Positions 1 through 10,278 of a stretch of 64,000 nucleotides of DNA are shown piece after piece. Source of the DNA: Firmicutes bacterium ZOR0006 (lineage in GTDB: Bacteria > Bacillota_I > Bacilli_A > Culicoidibacterales > ZOR0006); assembly GCA_000798955.1 (NCBI GenBank), contig JTLC01000041.1, forward strand, positions 1-64,000. Direction: 5' to 3'. A model generated the notes under the pieces. That model had not been told where the DNA came from. It saw only the letters and a program-made list of their open reading frames with translations, and did not search any database. The position numbers and the translations under genes are program-made. Numbering within the stretch: position 1 is the first letter of the stretch; every line of letters begins with the position of its first letter.

Positions 1-42
1 TTTTGTGATCGTTGCCTTTCCTTTTTTCACATGCCGCCTTGA

Positions 43-70
43 TGTCTACCTTTTATTCTTTGTGTAGACA
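43..70. repeat. Inverted repeat downstream of the PfkB kinase gene
   Basis: Arms TGTCTAC (43-49) and GTAGACA (64-70) are perfectly complementary with a 14-base spacer. It lies just past the stop of the leftward kinase gene, but no T run follows on the minus strand, so it is at best a weak terminator. Positions 1-42 hold nothing recognisable. Confidence 0.35.
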
Positions 71-90
71 CCGTGTTCAGCACTCTTTTT

Positions 91-1041
91 TTAGCGACAA
101 AGTGGTGTATTCGTGATTGTTTTCATTAACTCACGAACTTTGGTTTCTGAAAGTTCTTCGCTTGTAGCACCTTTAGCTTGAATCGTAATTGCGGCTGTTG
201 CTGTCGCAAAATGGGCACTTTCATCAATTGATAATTCGTGAATATAACTATATACCATTGCTGCCATAACCGAATCACCAGCACCGAGTGTGTTACGAAT
301 TGGCACTGGTAATGGGTACACATGGCCATGTTTTGTTTCGTCTGCATAATATAATCCTTTTGCCCCAAGGCTGAGGAATACACGCTTCACACCTTCTTCA
401 ATAAAACGATCTGCTGCAACAATATAATCTTCCTCTTCTTCAATTGTCATATCTAAAAAGGCTTCTGCTTCAATATCATTTGGTTTTACTGCATAGAATG
501 AATGAATTAAATCCTTCACTCGCGCTGCTTTCTGTGCCGAAATTGTATCCACAAATAATGGTACATGGCTGTGTTCATCAACTAAATATTCTAACACTTC
601 TCGTGGATTATCAGTATCAACTACACAAGCACTTGCATTGCGAATAACTTCTTCAAATGGCTTCACATCTGCAACTGACATTGAATCGACAATTTTCGTG
701 TCGACAAGACCAACATATAAATCACGGTCTTCCTGATTAATACACATAAATTTTGCCGTGGACATATCTTCGCGGAAAATTGTGCAATCCATATTAATTC
801 CTAATTTTTTTGCATCTTCGACTGACCCACGTCCATCGGCATCGTTACCAACGATTGTAATAAAGACAACGTTCACCCCTAAACGTTGTAAATTACATGC
901 AATATTTCGACTAACTCCCCCAAATACTGTCCGAATTGTTCCTGGATTTGAATCATGAATTACCAACCGTTTCTTTGGTGTTCCGATGACATCAACTAAT
1001 GTTGGTCCAATTACTACGACATATTTCTCGTTTGAGTTCAT
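91..1041 (-). CDS. psuK: PfkB/ribokinase-family kinase, probably pseudouridine kinase
   Basis: 316 residues, normal length for the family. The N-terminal glycine-rich substrate motif GGVSRNIACNLQRLG (residues about 41-55) and the C-terminal catalytic signature NTLGAGDSVMAA, with the general-base Asp in GAGD, identify an ATP-dependent carbohydrate/nucleoside kinase. The pattern GGV.RNIA.NL..LG followed by VGND is characteristic of the PsuK/YeiC branch, which phosphorylates pseudouridine, so that is the preferred reading. The usual partner, pseudouridine-5'-phosphate glycosidase, is not visible; it could lie beyond the left edge. Other PfkB substrates (ribose, adenosine, fructose 1-phosphate) cannot be excluded. 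An AGGCGG-like ribosome site precedes the ATG. A gap with the lysS terminator separates it from the upstream gene, so it probably has its own promoter. Confidence 0.75.
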   Translation of the reverse strand: MNSNEKYVVVIGPTLVDVIGTPKKRLVIHDSNPGTIRTVFGGVSRNIACNLQRLGVNVVFITIVGNDADGRGSVEDAKKLGINMDCTIFREDMSTAKFMCINQEDRDLYVGLVDTKIVDSMSVADVKPFEEVIRNASACVVDTDNPREVLEYLVDEHSHVPLFVDTISAQKAARVKDLIHSFYAVKPNDIEAEAFLDMTIEEEEDYIVAADRFIEEGVKRVFLSLGAKGLYYADETKHGHVYPLPVPIRNTLGAGDSVMAAMVYSYIHELSIDESAHFATATAAITIQAKGATSEELSETKVRELMKTITNTPLCR

Positions 1042-1104
1042 TTTCTTTACCGCCTATCAACTATTGATATTTATTTCCTGATCTTCATGTTGCATAAGTG
1101 AAAA

Positions 1105-1129
1105 CAAACCGCTGCAATTCAGCGGTTTG
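1105..1129 (-). terminator. Rho-independent terminator of lysS
   Basis: Arms CAAACCGCTG and CAGCGGTTTG pair perfectly; on the minus strand the hairpin is followed by TTTTC. It lies 13 bases past the lysS stop. Confidence 0.85.
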
Positions 1130-1141
1130 CTTATTCCCAGA

Positions 1142-2665
<1,524 letters not shown>

Positions 2666-2706
2666 CTAACTTCTATCTTATCAAATTCTTGATTTGAAAG
2701 CTATGC

Positions 2707-3231
2707 TTATTTCATTTGCATCATTTTCAACATAAACTTTGATGGCCGAACCCGAATTACCTTCGAATTTCCCAATAAATCATGGACAAAGCGACCATTT
2801 GTAAAGATGTAAACAATCAGTTGAATAAATGTAATTGGTAATAATAAAAATCGTCCAATCATTTCACGAAGAAATAACCGCCAAAAGCCAATTGGTTCAC
2901 CTGTTCGGCTCACAATTTTGATGCCTAAGGCAAGTTTGCCGATTGATTGTCCTTTTAAAATCCACGTTTCACCAACAAATAAAATCCCAAATACTATTGC
3001 CATAATCGCAATCATTACTGGGTAATTTTGAGTAATACCTGGCATAACTGTCTGTTGTAATCCATACGCTGGAATCATCACAATTGCAACATACATAACA
3101 ATATCAATCCAGTACGCTAGTACACGACGCCATAGCGGTGCACGCATAATTGCCTCAGCTTGCATCTGCTTTTTCATTTGTGCCATAAACTGCTGTTGTT
3201 CTTCTGGTGTCATATCTTGTACTTTTTTCAT
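2707..3231 (-). CDS. RDD-family membrane protein
   Basis: 174 residues. A charged, Met/Gln-rich cytoplasmic N-terminus (about 30 residues) precedes the RDD signature RRVLAYWIDIVMYVAIVMI, which opens the first membrane segment; further hydrophobic segments lie near residues 73-90 and 125-145, giving the usual three-helix RDD fold. GQSIGKLALGIKIVSRTG is the second conserved family block. RDD proteins have no agreed function; some act as ion/H+ antiporters. The gene sits between dusB (21 bases upstream) and lysS (80 bases downstream), so it is probably co-transcribed with them; the link to tRNA genes may be only positional. A GGGGGAT ribosome site precedes the ATG. Confidence 0.85.
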   Translation of the reverse strand: MKKVQDMTPEEQQQFMAQMKKQMQAEAIMRAPLWRRVLAYWIDIVMYVAIVMIPAYGLQQTVMPGITQNYPVMIAIMAIVFGILFVGETWILKGQSIGKLALGIKIVSRTGEPIGFWRLFLREMIGRFLLLPITFIQLIVYIFTNGRFVHDLLGNSKVIRVRPSKFMLKMMQMK

Positions 3232-3252
3232 TCTTTCATCCCCCGAATCAAT

Positions 3253-4248
3253 TTAAAATAAGATTGGCTCACCTGTTTCCAAAAAGGCTAAGTAATCAAG
3301 TAATAGCTTTTCCATTTCTGCTGCCGACTGTGTATGATTAATCAAATCCTTTACACGGGCACTTCCTTTTAAACCTTTGATATACCAAGCTGCATGTGCT
3401 CGCATTTCTCGTGATCCTACACGCTCACCCTTGAGGTCTACAAGACTCGTTAAGTGCTCATTAGCAACAAGAATTTTCTCACGTGCTGTTGGTTCGGCTA
3501 ATAGTTCACCTGTTGTCAGGTAATGGGCTGTCTGTTGAATCATCCAAGGATTTCCTAATGCTGCTCGACCTATCATGACACCATCGCATCCAGTTTCATC
3601 CATCATCCGTTTGGCATCTTGTGGTGTTTTCACATCACCATTTCCTAAGACAGGAATTGATACGGCTTCTTTAACTTGGCGAATATAATCCCAATCAGCT
3701 GTTCCTGTATACATTTGTTTAGCAGTTCGTCCATGCACCGCCACTAATTTCGCACCGGCTGCTTCTACGGCTTTGGCATTATTAATCACATTAATTGTTT
3801 GGTTATCCCAACCAATACGCATCTTAACTGTTACTGGTTTATCAACTGCTTCCACAACTGCTTTCACAATATCGTATACTTTATCTTCATCTTGGAGCAG
3901 TTTAGCCCCGGCTTCATTTTTCGTGATTTTTGGAACGGGACAACCCATGTTAATATCAATAATATCACTTTCACAGTTCGCTTCAACAAAGCGTGCTGCC
4001 TCCACAAAAATATCTTTTTCTGATCCGAAAATCTGCATTGCCATCGGATGCTCCTGTGGATCCACATATAACATTTTTAACGTTTTTTCATTTCGGAAGT
4101 GCACAGCTTTATCACTTACCATTTCTGCATAGATTAATCCGGCTCCAAAACGTTTAATCAGTGTGCGAAATGAGGCATTACACACTCCAGCCATTGGAGC
4201 CAATGCCACTGGATTGTCAATGTGAATATCACCAATTTTATATGCCAT
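3253..4248 (-). CDS. dusB: tRNA-dihydrouridine synthase B
   Basis: FMN-dependent enzyme that reduces uridines in the tRNA D-loop. The TIM-barrel motifs are all present in order: PMAGVCNASFRTL near the N-terminus, the catalytic-Cys block INMGCPVPKITKNEAG, VKMRIGWD, VHGRTAKQMYTG (FMN phosphate region), VLGNGDV and GVMIGRAALGNPW. 331 residues matches DusB. It is the first gene of the dusB-RDD-lysS unit and follows a 150-base gap with an extended -10 promoter. The dusB-lysS neighbourhood is conserved in Bacilli. The subfamily (DusB, not DusA or DusC) is inferred from the motifs and the position. Confidence 0.94.
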   Translation of the reverse strand: MAYKIGDIHIDNPVALAPMAGVCNASFRTLIKRFGAGLIYAEMVSDKAVHFRNEKTLKMLYVDPQEHPMAMQIFGSEKDIFVEAARFVEANCESDIIDINMGCPVPKITKNEAGAKLLQDEDKVYDIVKAVVEAVDKPVTVKMRIGWDNQTINVINNAKAVEAAGAKLVAVHGRTAKQMYTGTADWDYIRQVKEAVSIPVLGNGDVKTPQDAKRMMDETGCDGVMIGRAALGNPWMIQQTAHYLTTGELLAEPTAREKILVANEHLTSLVDLKGERVGSREMRAHAAWYIKGLKGSARVKDLINHTQSAAEMEKLLLDYLAFLETGEPILF

Positions 4249-4310
4249 AGTTTCTCTCTCCCTATATATTCACGGCGCAATTGCGCGATGTTTTTTTCTA
4301 AATTGCTTCA

Positions 4311-4316
4311 ATTATA
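4311..4316 (-). promoter_or_regulatory. Extended -10 promoter of the dusB operon
   Basis: On the minus strand TGATATAAT gives a consensus -10 with a TG extension; no good -35 is visible. Just upstream is the direct repeat GAACGT-GAACGT. The 5' leader contains the perfect 12-base palindrome GCGCAATTGCGC at 4275-4286. Confidence 0.6.
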
Positions 4317-4370
4317 TCACGTTCACGTTCGCGCAACCGTTGTAAATTCGTTAAAAATCAGCTTGACAAT

Positions 4371-4395
4371 AAAAAAGCCCATTCAATCTGAATGG
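4371..4395 (-). terminator. Terminator of the ABC-VanY operon
   Basis: Arms CCATTCA and TGAATGG (4379-4395) with loop ATC; on the minus strand the hairpin is followed by GCTTTTTT. Confidence 0.8.
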
Positions 4396-4404
4396 ACTCT
4401 TTGT

Positions 4405-5205
4405 TTATTCGACAAGTTTAAAATACTCTTCCATTGTTAACCCAGACTGCGTAATTGCTGTCGCTAATTCTGTGCCAACATAGCGTAAATGCCATGGTTC
4501 ATATTGATAACCGGTAATCGATTCTTTTCCTTGAAGAAAGCGAATAATAAAACCATATTTATGCGCATGCTCTTTCAACCACTGACCTGTTGAGGTCTCT
4601 TCAAAACAGATTTCCAAGTAACACTCATAATCACTACCGACTAAATCTACCGCGAGACCTGTTTGGTGTTCGCTCTGTCCAGCCCGTGCACTATATGTAT
4701 TTGCTTGCTCAATTCCTGAAGCCTCAGCATAGCTCGAAAATAAATTTTCTTGTAAGTCATACGAGCGGTATCCACTTCCTAAAACAAGCTCAATGCCCTC
4801 ATTTGCAGCTGCTTGTGCCATTGTCTCCAAGGCCGTTGCCGTTGCTTGCCGTACATATTGCTCATCATCAGAAATATTTCCACGCATCGCAATCGTTGGT
4901 ACAACTAAATCATTAGGTACATATTCTGCCGCTAATGGTCGTTGTTTATTGATAATTGCTGTCAAGCTTTCCGGTGTATCGATATCATAACTTGAAGTTG
5001 CTCCTTCAGTTACTGGCTCAACCGGTGTTGGTGTTAATGGAATTTCAACACCACTCCCCTTTTCACTTCCGTTACTAATTAATACTCCCCCAATCACGAG
5101 TATCAGTACAATCACGAGCACAATCACTGGCGTCTTTTTTATCCGCCGGCGCTTTTTATCGTTTAAATGCATACTTTTCACTCGTGGCTTCTGAATGGGT
5201 TTCAT
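4405..5205 (-). CDS. Membrane-anchored VanY-type D,D-carboxypeptidase (M15B)
   Basis: 266 residues. A basic N-terminus (KKRRRIKK) precedes one membrane helix (about residues 28-46); a Pro/Thr-rich linker leads to an extracellular peptidase domain (about 95-260). The zinc site is intact: SEHQTGLAVDLVG supplies His and Asp, and YEPWHLRYVG supplies the catalytic Glu and third His. Such enzymes trim the terminal D-Ala from peptidoglycan stem peptides. The start overlaps the stop of the upstream 74-residue gene by one base (TAATG), implying translational coupling. Its anchor segment closely resembles that upstream protein. It closes an operon with an FtsX-type ABC exporter, so it may act with, or be controlled by, that transporter. 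No VanA/VanH/VanX genes are nearby, so the sequence does not point to a vancomycin-resistance cluster. Confidence 0.88.
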   Translation of the reverse strand: MKPIQKPRVKSMHLNDKKRRRIKKTPVIVLVIVLILVIGGVLISNGSEKGSGVEIPLTPTPVEPVTEGATSSYDIDTPESLTAIINKQRPLAAEYVPNDLVVPTIAMRGNISDDEQYVRQATATALETMAQAAANEGIELVLGSGYRSYDLQENLFSSYAEASGIEQANTYSARAGQSEHQTGLAVDLVGSDYECYLEICFEETSTGQWLKEHAHKYGFIIRFLQGKESITGYQYEPWHLRYVGTELATAITQSGLTMEEYFKLVE

Positions 5206-5429
5206 TAATTCGTCACCTTAATTGGAAAAGCATCAGTTGGTAGCGTCCCCGTTGTCGCCCCTTCAACTGGTTCTGTTGTTTCCGGTGTTTCCGGTACTGT
5301 CGTTTCCGGTGCTTTCCCCGATGTGAAAAAGAAAATTCCACCACCAATTAAAACTAAAATCAGGATGATACCGATAATAATTGGTCCCTTTTTAATTCGC
5401 TTTTTTCGATTCCCTAGATAAACTGCCAT
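5205..5429 (-). CDS. Small membrane-anchor protein, paralogous to the VanY N-terminus
   Basis: 74 residues: a basic stretch (RKKRIKKG), one membrane helix (about residues 15-36) and a short Thr/Pro/Glu-rich external tail ending EGATTGTLPTDAFPIKVTN. The sequence around the helix, RKKRIKKGPIIIGIILILVL, lines up with the start of the next gene (RRRIKKTPVIVLVIVLILVI), and both have PV.EGAT after the linker. It therefore looks like a duplicated VanY anchor without the peptidase domain. It is co-transcribed between the permease gene (12 bases upstream) and vanY (one-base overlap). No function can be assigned. Confidence 0.7.
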   Translation of the reverse strand: MAVYLGNRKKRIKKGPIIIGIILILVLIGGGIFFFTSGKAPETTVPETPETTEPVEGATTGTLPTDAFPIKVTN

Positions 5430-5441
5430 ATTTTGTACTCC

Positions 5442-7853
5442 TTATTTTTTCAATGCTTCTTGTAATGAGACGCGATTTAATGATCGTTGTGCCATTTTGA
5501 TTGAAAGGTAATAAACAACGAGCACAATCACTAATCCAATGAGCACTAATGGCCAAGAAATCCGGACTGGTAATCCCACACCAATTTCTTGTCCAATTAA
5601 ATCCGTCACATATGATACGATTTGCAACGCTGCCGGAATACTCACAAGATACGCAAGTAATACAACTGGCGTATAAATATTCAGGGCAATCGATGAAATC
5701 TCCTTCTTATTATAACCCATTACTTTCAATAATGAGATTACTTTTCGATTATCATCAACAGAAAAATTTGAAACAAGCGAAATCATAATGAGTCCTAAAC
5801 CTGCCGCAAAGCCAGTGAAAATCCCCAACATCATTGTCATTTGTTTATTTAATTGTGTCATATTTTCAACTAAATCAGCGAGTGACATTACCGATAAAAC
5901 ACCTTCTGTATCTTTTAAGTTCGCCAAATCATCTGGTGATTGCACAGAATTAAAGCTACCCGGATCATATCCAAGTAATTCATTGACAGTCTCAATATCA
6001 GTATAGGCATAATTCCCATTAAACGCATGTGTTACTGCCATAACTTCAAGATCAATCGTTTTACCATCTGCCGTTTTTGCTGTTACAACATCGCCAACTT
6101 CAATGCCAAAACCACTCTCAACAAAGGTATTAATCACAACACCATTTTCAACTTCCGCTGTAATATCACGCCCATTCACATCGAGTAAACGGTTTAACTG
6201 TGTATCTGGCATAATACCCGTTAATTCGATACTTGCTTGGCTTGAGTCAATTGACTGCAAGAAGCTTGAATCACTTGTATAGCCTTCAAAATCAACTTTT
6301 GCCATTGTCACTGGTTCTTCATCATCAGCAACACGCTCATTTGGTAATGTATATGGTTGTGTATACGTAACTTGACTATTATAGCTCGCTGCACCAAATG
6401 CATTCCCTGTGACATCATCAATCATCGTAATGAGTAAAAACGCATAATTGATTAAGATTCCTGATAAAATCGCACCAAAGAACACCATGAACAAGCGTCC
6501 ATATCCACGGCTTGCCAATGAATAACGGAATCGTTGCTTGAAGTTCAGTTTCATTTTATCAATTAATTTCGCTAGTCCATTCACATGGGTATCACTTCCC
6601 GGGCTTAATAGCCAAATTGGTTGGTGACGAAGAGCGATAAAGCTGACAAACCAACTCACAATTCCAATAATAAGCATTGGTCCAAATAAACCAATCAGCG
6701 AGCGATCGAGTAATGGTGCGATTTCAAAGGCTGGCATATTTAGCATTGCTCGTAAAGCATCAGACACTGGGTATGCCAATGCATATCCGGCCCAGTAGCC
6801 GATAAGTGCACCACCAAATCCAATCACGACTGCATATACAAAGTAGCTCATCATGATTTCAGCACGACGATAACCTAACGCTTTTAAAACCCCTATTTGC
6901 TCTTTTTCATTATTGATTTGTCGGCGAATTGTTAATGCGACCATAATTGCCGTAATTCCTGAAAGGAATGCTAACATAATCGTCGACATAACTGTGCTCA
7001 TCTCGGCACGACTCGAAAGGATGCTCACTCGTGGATTACTATCGATATCAATAATATATTGGAATTTTTCAGCATCAATTGTTTCATATTGCGCTTTTGT
7101 ATCCGTTTGATCTGTAAAAACAGCAGCATATGTCGTTTGAGCTTCTGTTGTTAAACGATCAAATTCAGCGTCACTAAAGTGAACGATAGCATCTTTATCA
7201 GCCATATAGAGTGGTGATTCCATCGAGACGATTGGGAATACTTGATCTACATCATAGACTGAAGCACTAATTGTGTATGTTTTTCCGAGAATATCATATG
7301 TATCACCGATACTTAATCCATTGGCTTTTAAAAATGGTTCATTGATGGCAACCTCGGTATCTGTTGCTGGTAATGTTCCCTGCACAACATACGGTTTATT
7401 AATTTCGGTTGGTGTCTTAATCGCTAAAAAATTATAGTCGATGTCACCAACTGTTTCACTAAACATTTTTTGCACTCGTGGCTCAAATGTAAATTCATAC
7501 TCACTTGCTAATTGCTCAGCAGCTTCATCCAAATATGGTTGGAAATCCACTTTATATTTTGTAAAAGCTTGTGAAATATCACCATTGGCTAACTCAGTCA
7601 ACGGAATCTGGTAATCTTGAATAATCTCACCTATTGTTGCTTCTGTAAGTTCAAGTTTTGGCACAAATGTAAAATCTTCTTGGTTTTGCTTCGCAAAATA
7701 GTCATCAGAACCGACATAAATAACATCATTCGAATACGTCATCATTGAATAGAGCAATGTTGACACAATAACTAATATCATCAAGCCGAGCGTTTGTACT
7801 TTTTGATTTTTTAAGCTCCGTAATGTATTGAGGAATAAACGAATCATGCCCAC
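5442..7853 (-). CDS. FtsX/MacB-type ABC transporter permease
   Basis: 803 residues with the two-FtsX-domain layout: one helix near residues 18-38, a large extracellular domain (about 45-285), three helices (about 290-415), a fourth at about 455-478, a second extracellular domain (about 490-660), then three C-terminal helices (about 665-790). LSGITAIMVALTIRRQINNE and ISLLKVMGYNKKEI are typical FtsX-domain cytoplasmic loops. These permeases do not carry substrates across the membrane in the classical way; they are mechanotransmitters or exporters of lipids, peptides and lipoproteins. The gene overlaps the ATPase gene by 10 bases, so the two form one transporter. The downstream carboxypeptidase suggests a cell-envelope role; the substrate is unknown. 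Confidence 0.88.
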   Translation of the reverse strand: MGMIRLFLNTLRSLKNQKVQTLGLMILVIVSTLLYSMMTYSNDVIYVGSDDYFAKQNQEDFTFVPKLELTEATIGEIIQDYQIPLTELANGDISQAFTKYKVDFQPYLDEAAEQLASEYEFTFEPRVQKMFSETVGDIDYNFLAIKTPTEINKPYVVQGTLPATDTEVAINEPFLKANGLSIGDTYDILGKTYTISASVYDVDQVFPIVSMESPLYMADKDAIVHFSDAEFDRLTTEAQTTYAAVFTDQTDTKAQYETIDAEKFQYIIDIDSNPRVSILSSRAEMSTVMSTIMLAFLSGITAIMVALTIRRQINNEKEQIGVLKALGYRRAEIMMSYFVYAVVIGFGGALIGYWAGYALAYPVSDALRAMLNMPAFEIAPLLDRSLIGLFGPMLIIGIVSWFVSFIALRHQPIWLLSPGSDTHVNGLAKLIDKMKLNFKQRFRYSLASRGYGRLFMVFFGAILSGILINYAFLLITMIDDVTGNAFGAASYNSQVTYTQPYTLPNERVADDEEPVTMAKVDFEGYTSDSSFLQSIDSSQASIELTGIMPDTQLNRLLDVNGRDITAEVENGVVINTFVESGFGIEVGDVVTAKTADGKTIDLEVMAVTHAFNGNYAYTDIETVNELLGYDPGSFNSVQSPDDLANLKDTEGVLSVMSLADLVENMTQLNKQMTMMLGIFTGFAAGLGLIMISLVSNFSVDDNRKVISLLKVMGYNKKEISSIALNIYTPVVLLAYLVSIPAALQIVSYVTDLIGQEIGVGLPVRISWPLVLIGLVIVLVVYYLSIKMAQRSLNRVSLQEALKK

Positions 7854-8551
7854 AGCACCTCACTCGCTGCAATCGGATTCTCATTTGTGTAATGCTCAAC
7901 AATTTTCCCACTGTTCATTCGAATCACGCGATTCGCCATTGCTGCAATCCCTGGGTTATGGGTCACAATGATTAAAGTTGTTCCATACTCTTGATTAACA
8001 CTTTGTAATACTTCGAGGACTTTTTTTCCAGTATTTTCATCAAGAGCACCTGTCGGCTCATCACAGAACATCAGCTGTGGGTTTTTTGCGAGTGCACGAG
8101 CAATAGAAATACGCTGTTGCTGCCCTCCTGATAATTGGAATGGGAATTTTTTCCGATGGTCATGCATATCAACACTATGTAAAATTTGTTCAACATCAAG
8201 CTTATCTTTGGCAATGTAACGACCAACTTCAACATTTTCTGTAATCGTTAAGTTTGGTAGTAAATTGTACGATTGGAAAATAAAGCCAATTTTATCACGA
8301 CGGAACTTTGTTAGCTGCGCATCACTCATATTACTAATCATTTCCGTTTGGAATTGGATTGTTCCTTCATCGATTTTATCCAAACCACTCATTACATTCA
8401 ACATTGTTGACTTTCCACTTCCTGATGGCCCTAACAAAACGACAATTTCGCCTGCAAAAATCTCTAAATCAATTCCATCTAAGGCATGTACGAGTGTTTC
8501 ACCCTTTCCATAAACCTTTTTAACTCCTTGTAACTTCATCATTGTTTCCAT
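7844..8551 (-). CDS. ABC transporter ATP-binding protein (LolD/MacB type)
   Basis: 235 residues, complete nucleotide-binding domain: Walker A LLGPSGSGKSTMLN (about residues 39-52), Q-loop FIFQSYNLLPNLTI, signature LSGGQQQRISIARALA, Walker B LMFCDEPTGALDE and the switch His in LIIVTHNPG. The LPNLTITENV segment is typical of ATPases that energise FtsX-like permeases. An AGGAGA ribosome site lies before the ATG. It is the first gene of the four-gene operon ATPase-permease-anchor-VanY and drives the permease just downstream. Confidence 0.93.
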   Translation of the reverse strand: METMMKLQGVKKVYGKGETLVHALDGIDLEIFAGEIVVLLGPSGSGKSTMLNVMSGLDKIDEGTIQFQTEMISNMSDAQLTKFRRDKIGFIFQSYNLLPNLTITENVEVGRYIAKDKLDVEQILHSVDMHDHRKKFPFQLSGGQQQRISIARALAKNPQLMFCDEPTGALDENTGKKVLEVLQSVNQEYGTTLIIVTHNPGIAAMANRVIRMNSGKIVEHYTNENPIAASEVLWA

Positions 8552-8599
8552 TTTTCAGCTCTCCTGACTTTCTTACTTTCAATTCAGACACGTATCGAT

Positions 8600-9481
8600 T
8601 TATTTTTTACGTTTTGCATCAGCCAATAAAATTTCTAGTTGTGGCACATCAAATTCATAGACTTCATTACAGAAATGACACTGTGCTTGTGCGCCACCGT
8701 CTGCAATCATATTACGGATTTCATCTTCTCCTAATGCAATCATGCCGCGAGCAAAACGTTCAAAAGAACACTGACAATGGAATCCAATCGGAAGCGTCTC
8801 TAAGATTTGGGCATCGGCTCCAGCTAATAATGTTAAAATTTCCTCTGGTGTTTTTCCTTCGTGAAGTAACTCAACTGTTGCCGGCATTTGTGCTAAAGCT
8901 GCTTCAATAGCAACAATCGTCTGTTCGCTCGCATCTGGTAATAATTGAATAATAAAACCACCTGCTGATTCAATTTGATTTTCAGGATTAATGTAAACCC
9001 CAACAGCTACAACACTTGGTACTTGTTCACTAACAGTGAAATAATAGGCAATATCTTCCCCAATTTCACCACTAACCATGGCACTTTCACTCGTAAATAA
9101 TTCTCGCAATCCAATATCTTTCACGACACGAATTGTCCCTTGCGTACCAACAACAGCACGGACATCAACTTTACCAGTTTGTGTATTATGAAAATGCACA
9201 TGCGGGTGATCACAGTAACCACCAACTTCACCTTTTGCATTCGCATCCACAACAATTTTTCCAATTGGTCCATTTCCTTCGATACGCAACGTTAACCGTT
9301 GATCACCTTTTAACATTGCTCCCATAATCGCTCCAGCTGTTGTGCTTCGGCCTAATGCTGCCGCTGCTGCTGGCAATGCTTCGTGACGACGGACAATTTC
9401 CGCTACCGTTTCTGTTGTATTCGCAACGTATACACGTGCTTCGTTATTAAACGCTAATGCTTTTAAAATATAGTCCTTCAT
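8600..9481 (-). CDS. hslO: Redox-regulated chaperone Hsp33
   Basis: 293 residues. The C-terminal zinc redox switch is intact: HCQCSFERF supplies C-X-C and QCHFCNEVYEF supplies C-X-X-C. The N-terminal holdase domain carries the conserved blocks TVAEIVRRHEALPAAAAALG and GNGPIGKIVVDANAKGEVGG. Oxidation of the four cysteines releases zinc and switches on ATP-independent protection of unfolding proteins in the cytoplasm. In Bacillus hslO also lies between ftsH and dusB/lysS, but here coaX, cysK and the folate genes are missing and other genes intervene. A GAGGGT ribosome site precedes the ATG. Confidence 0.95.
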   Translation of the reverse strand: MKDYILKALAFNNEARVYVANTTETVAEIVRRHEALPAAAAALGRSTTAGAIMGAMLKGDQRLTLRIEGNGPIGKIVVDANAKGEVGGYCDHPHVHFHNTQTGKVDVRAVVGTQGTIRVVKDIGLRELFTSESAMVSGEIGEDIAYYFTVSEQVPSVVAVGVYINPENQIESAGGFIIQLLPDASEQTIVAIEAALAQMPATVELLHEGKTPEEILTLLAGADAQILETLPIGFHCQCSFERFARGMIALGEDEIRNMIADGGAQAQCHFCNEVYEFDVPQLEILLADAKRKK

Positions 9482-9624
9482 AGATAGACCCTCACTTTCT
9501 TATCTTGTTGTTCTTCATTATAGTGACTTCAGCGCAAGACGTAAATCTGCTTTCACTTTTCTAGTGATTTTTCATTTTCCAAGCTGTTTTACGGCTATTT
9601 CTACGTCATTTAACACTAAAAAGA

Positions 9625-10278
9625 TTACTCATTATCACTTGGGAGTTTTTTATACAAAACATACGAATAAATCATTGGTACAATCACCATGATAAAAATA
9701 CAGCTGACAAAGATTGTCGATGATAGTGCCCCTGAAAAAAAAGCACTCACAAACATAATTGTGCCTAGTCCGACCCAAAGATGACCTGCCATTCGGTGTG
9801 TCCGATTCCAAACCTCAGTATTGGCCAACGTCCATGGCGTCTTAATCCCAATCGTATAGTTTTGCTTCATTTTACCCAAATAGTTACCAATAAATACTAG
9901 TAATAGACTGACACCTGCCCGAATCATCATATCGACATCTAAGGCAACGCCTAATGAAACAAATGTCGTTAAGACAATCAGAGCTGCAAAAAAGACTTGC
10001 ATAGCTAAACGTAATGCTTGATACTTAGTCGCAAATTTAGCAATATTACTTCCTTTCGGATCGATTTTCGGAACAACAAACATCAACCCATAGACACCGA
10101 GGCCAATTCCGGCAAACATCAATTGCATCCACCGCGGACCATAGCCGTCAATTTCACCATTCATATTCCAGTGAATCGGAATTTCTAATGGCAATTGCTG
10201 ATACAAACTAATTACGAAAATGAGTGGTGCAATTGCCAGTATCAAAATAATACCTTCTTGCCAATTCATTTTTTTCAT
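9625..10278 (-). CDS. SdpI-family membrane protein (DUF1648 + SdpI)
   Basis: 217 residues with about six hydrophobic segments. The N-terminal DUF1648 motif IPIHWNMNGEIDGYG and the C-terminal SdpI block KMQ-like KMKQNYTIGIKTPWTL followed by WNRTHRMAGHLWV are clear. In B. subtilis SdpI protects against the SDP toxin and sequesters the repressor SdpR. Here the gene is coupled (ATGA overlap) to an ArsR-type regulator, the same regulator-immunity arrangement. No sdpABC toxin genes are in the window, so it may confer immunity to foreign toxins or have been domesticated for another purpose. Confidence 0.88.
   Translation of the reverse strand: MKKMNWQEGIILILAIAPLIFVISLYQQLPLEIPIHWNMNGEIDGYGPRWMQLMFAGIGLGVYGLMFVVPKIDPKGSNIAKFATKYQALRLAMQVFFAALIVLTTFVSLGVALDVDMMIRAGVSLLLVFIGNYLGKMKQNYTIGIKTPWTLANTEVWNRTHRMAGHLWVGLGTIMFVSAFFSGALSSTIFVSCIFIMVIVPMIYSYVLYKKLPSDNE

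Noticed and set aside
4405-5205. Vancomycin-resistance cluster
   Set aside because: Only a VanY-type peptidase is present; no ligase, dehydrogenase, VanX or sensor kinase genes accompany it.
8542-8910. Plus-strand reading frame opposite hslO
   Set aside because: Shadow of the hslO and ABC ATPase genes; no ribosome site or family features.
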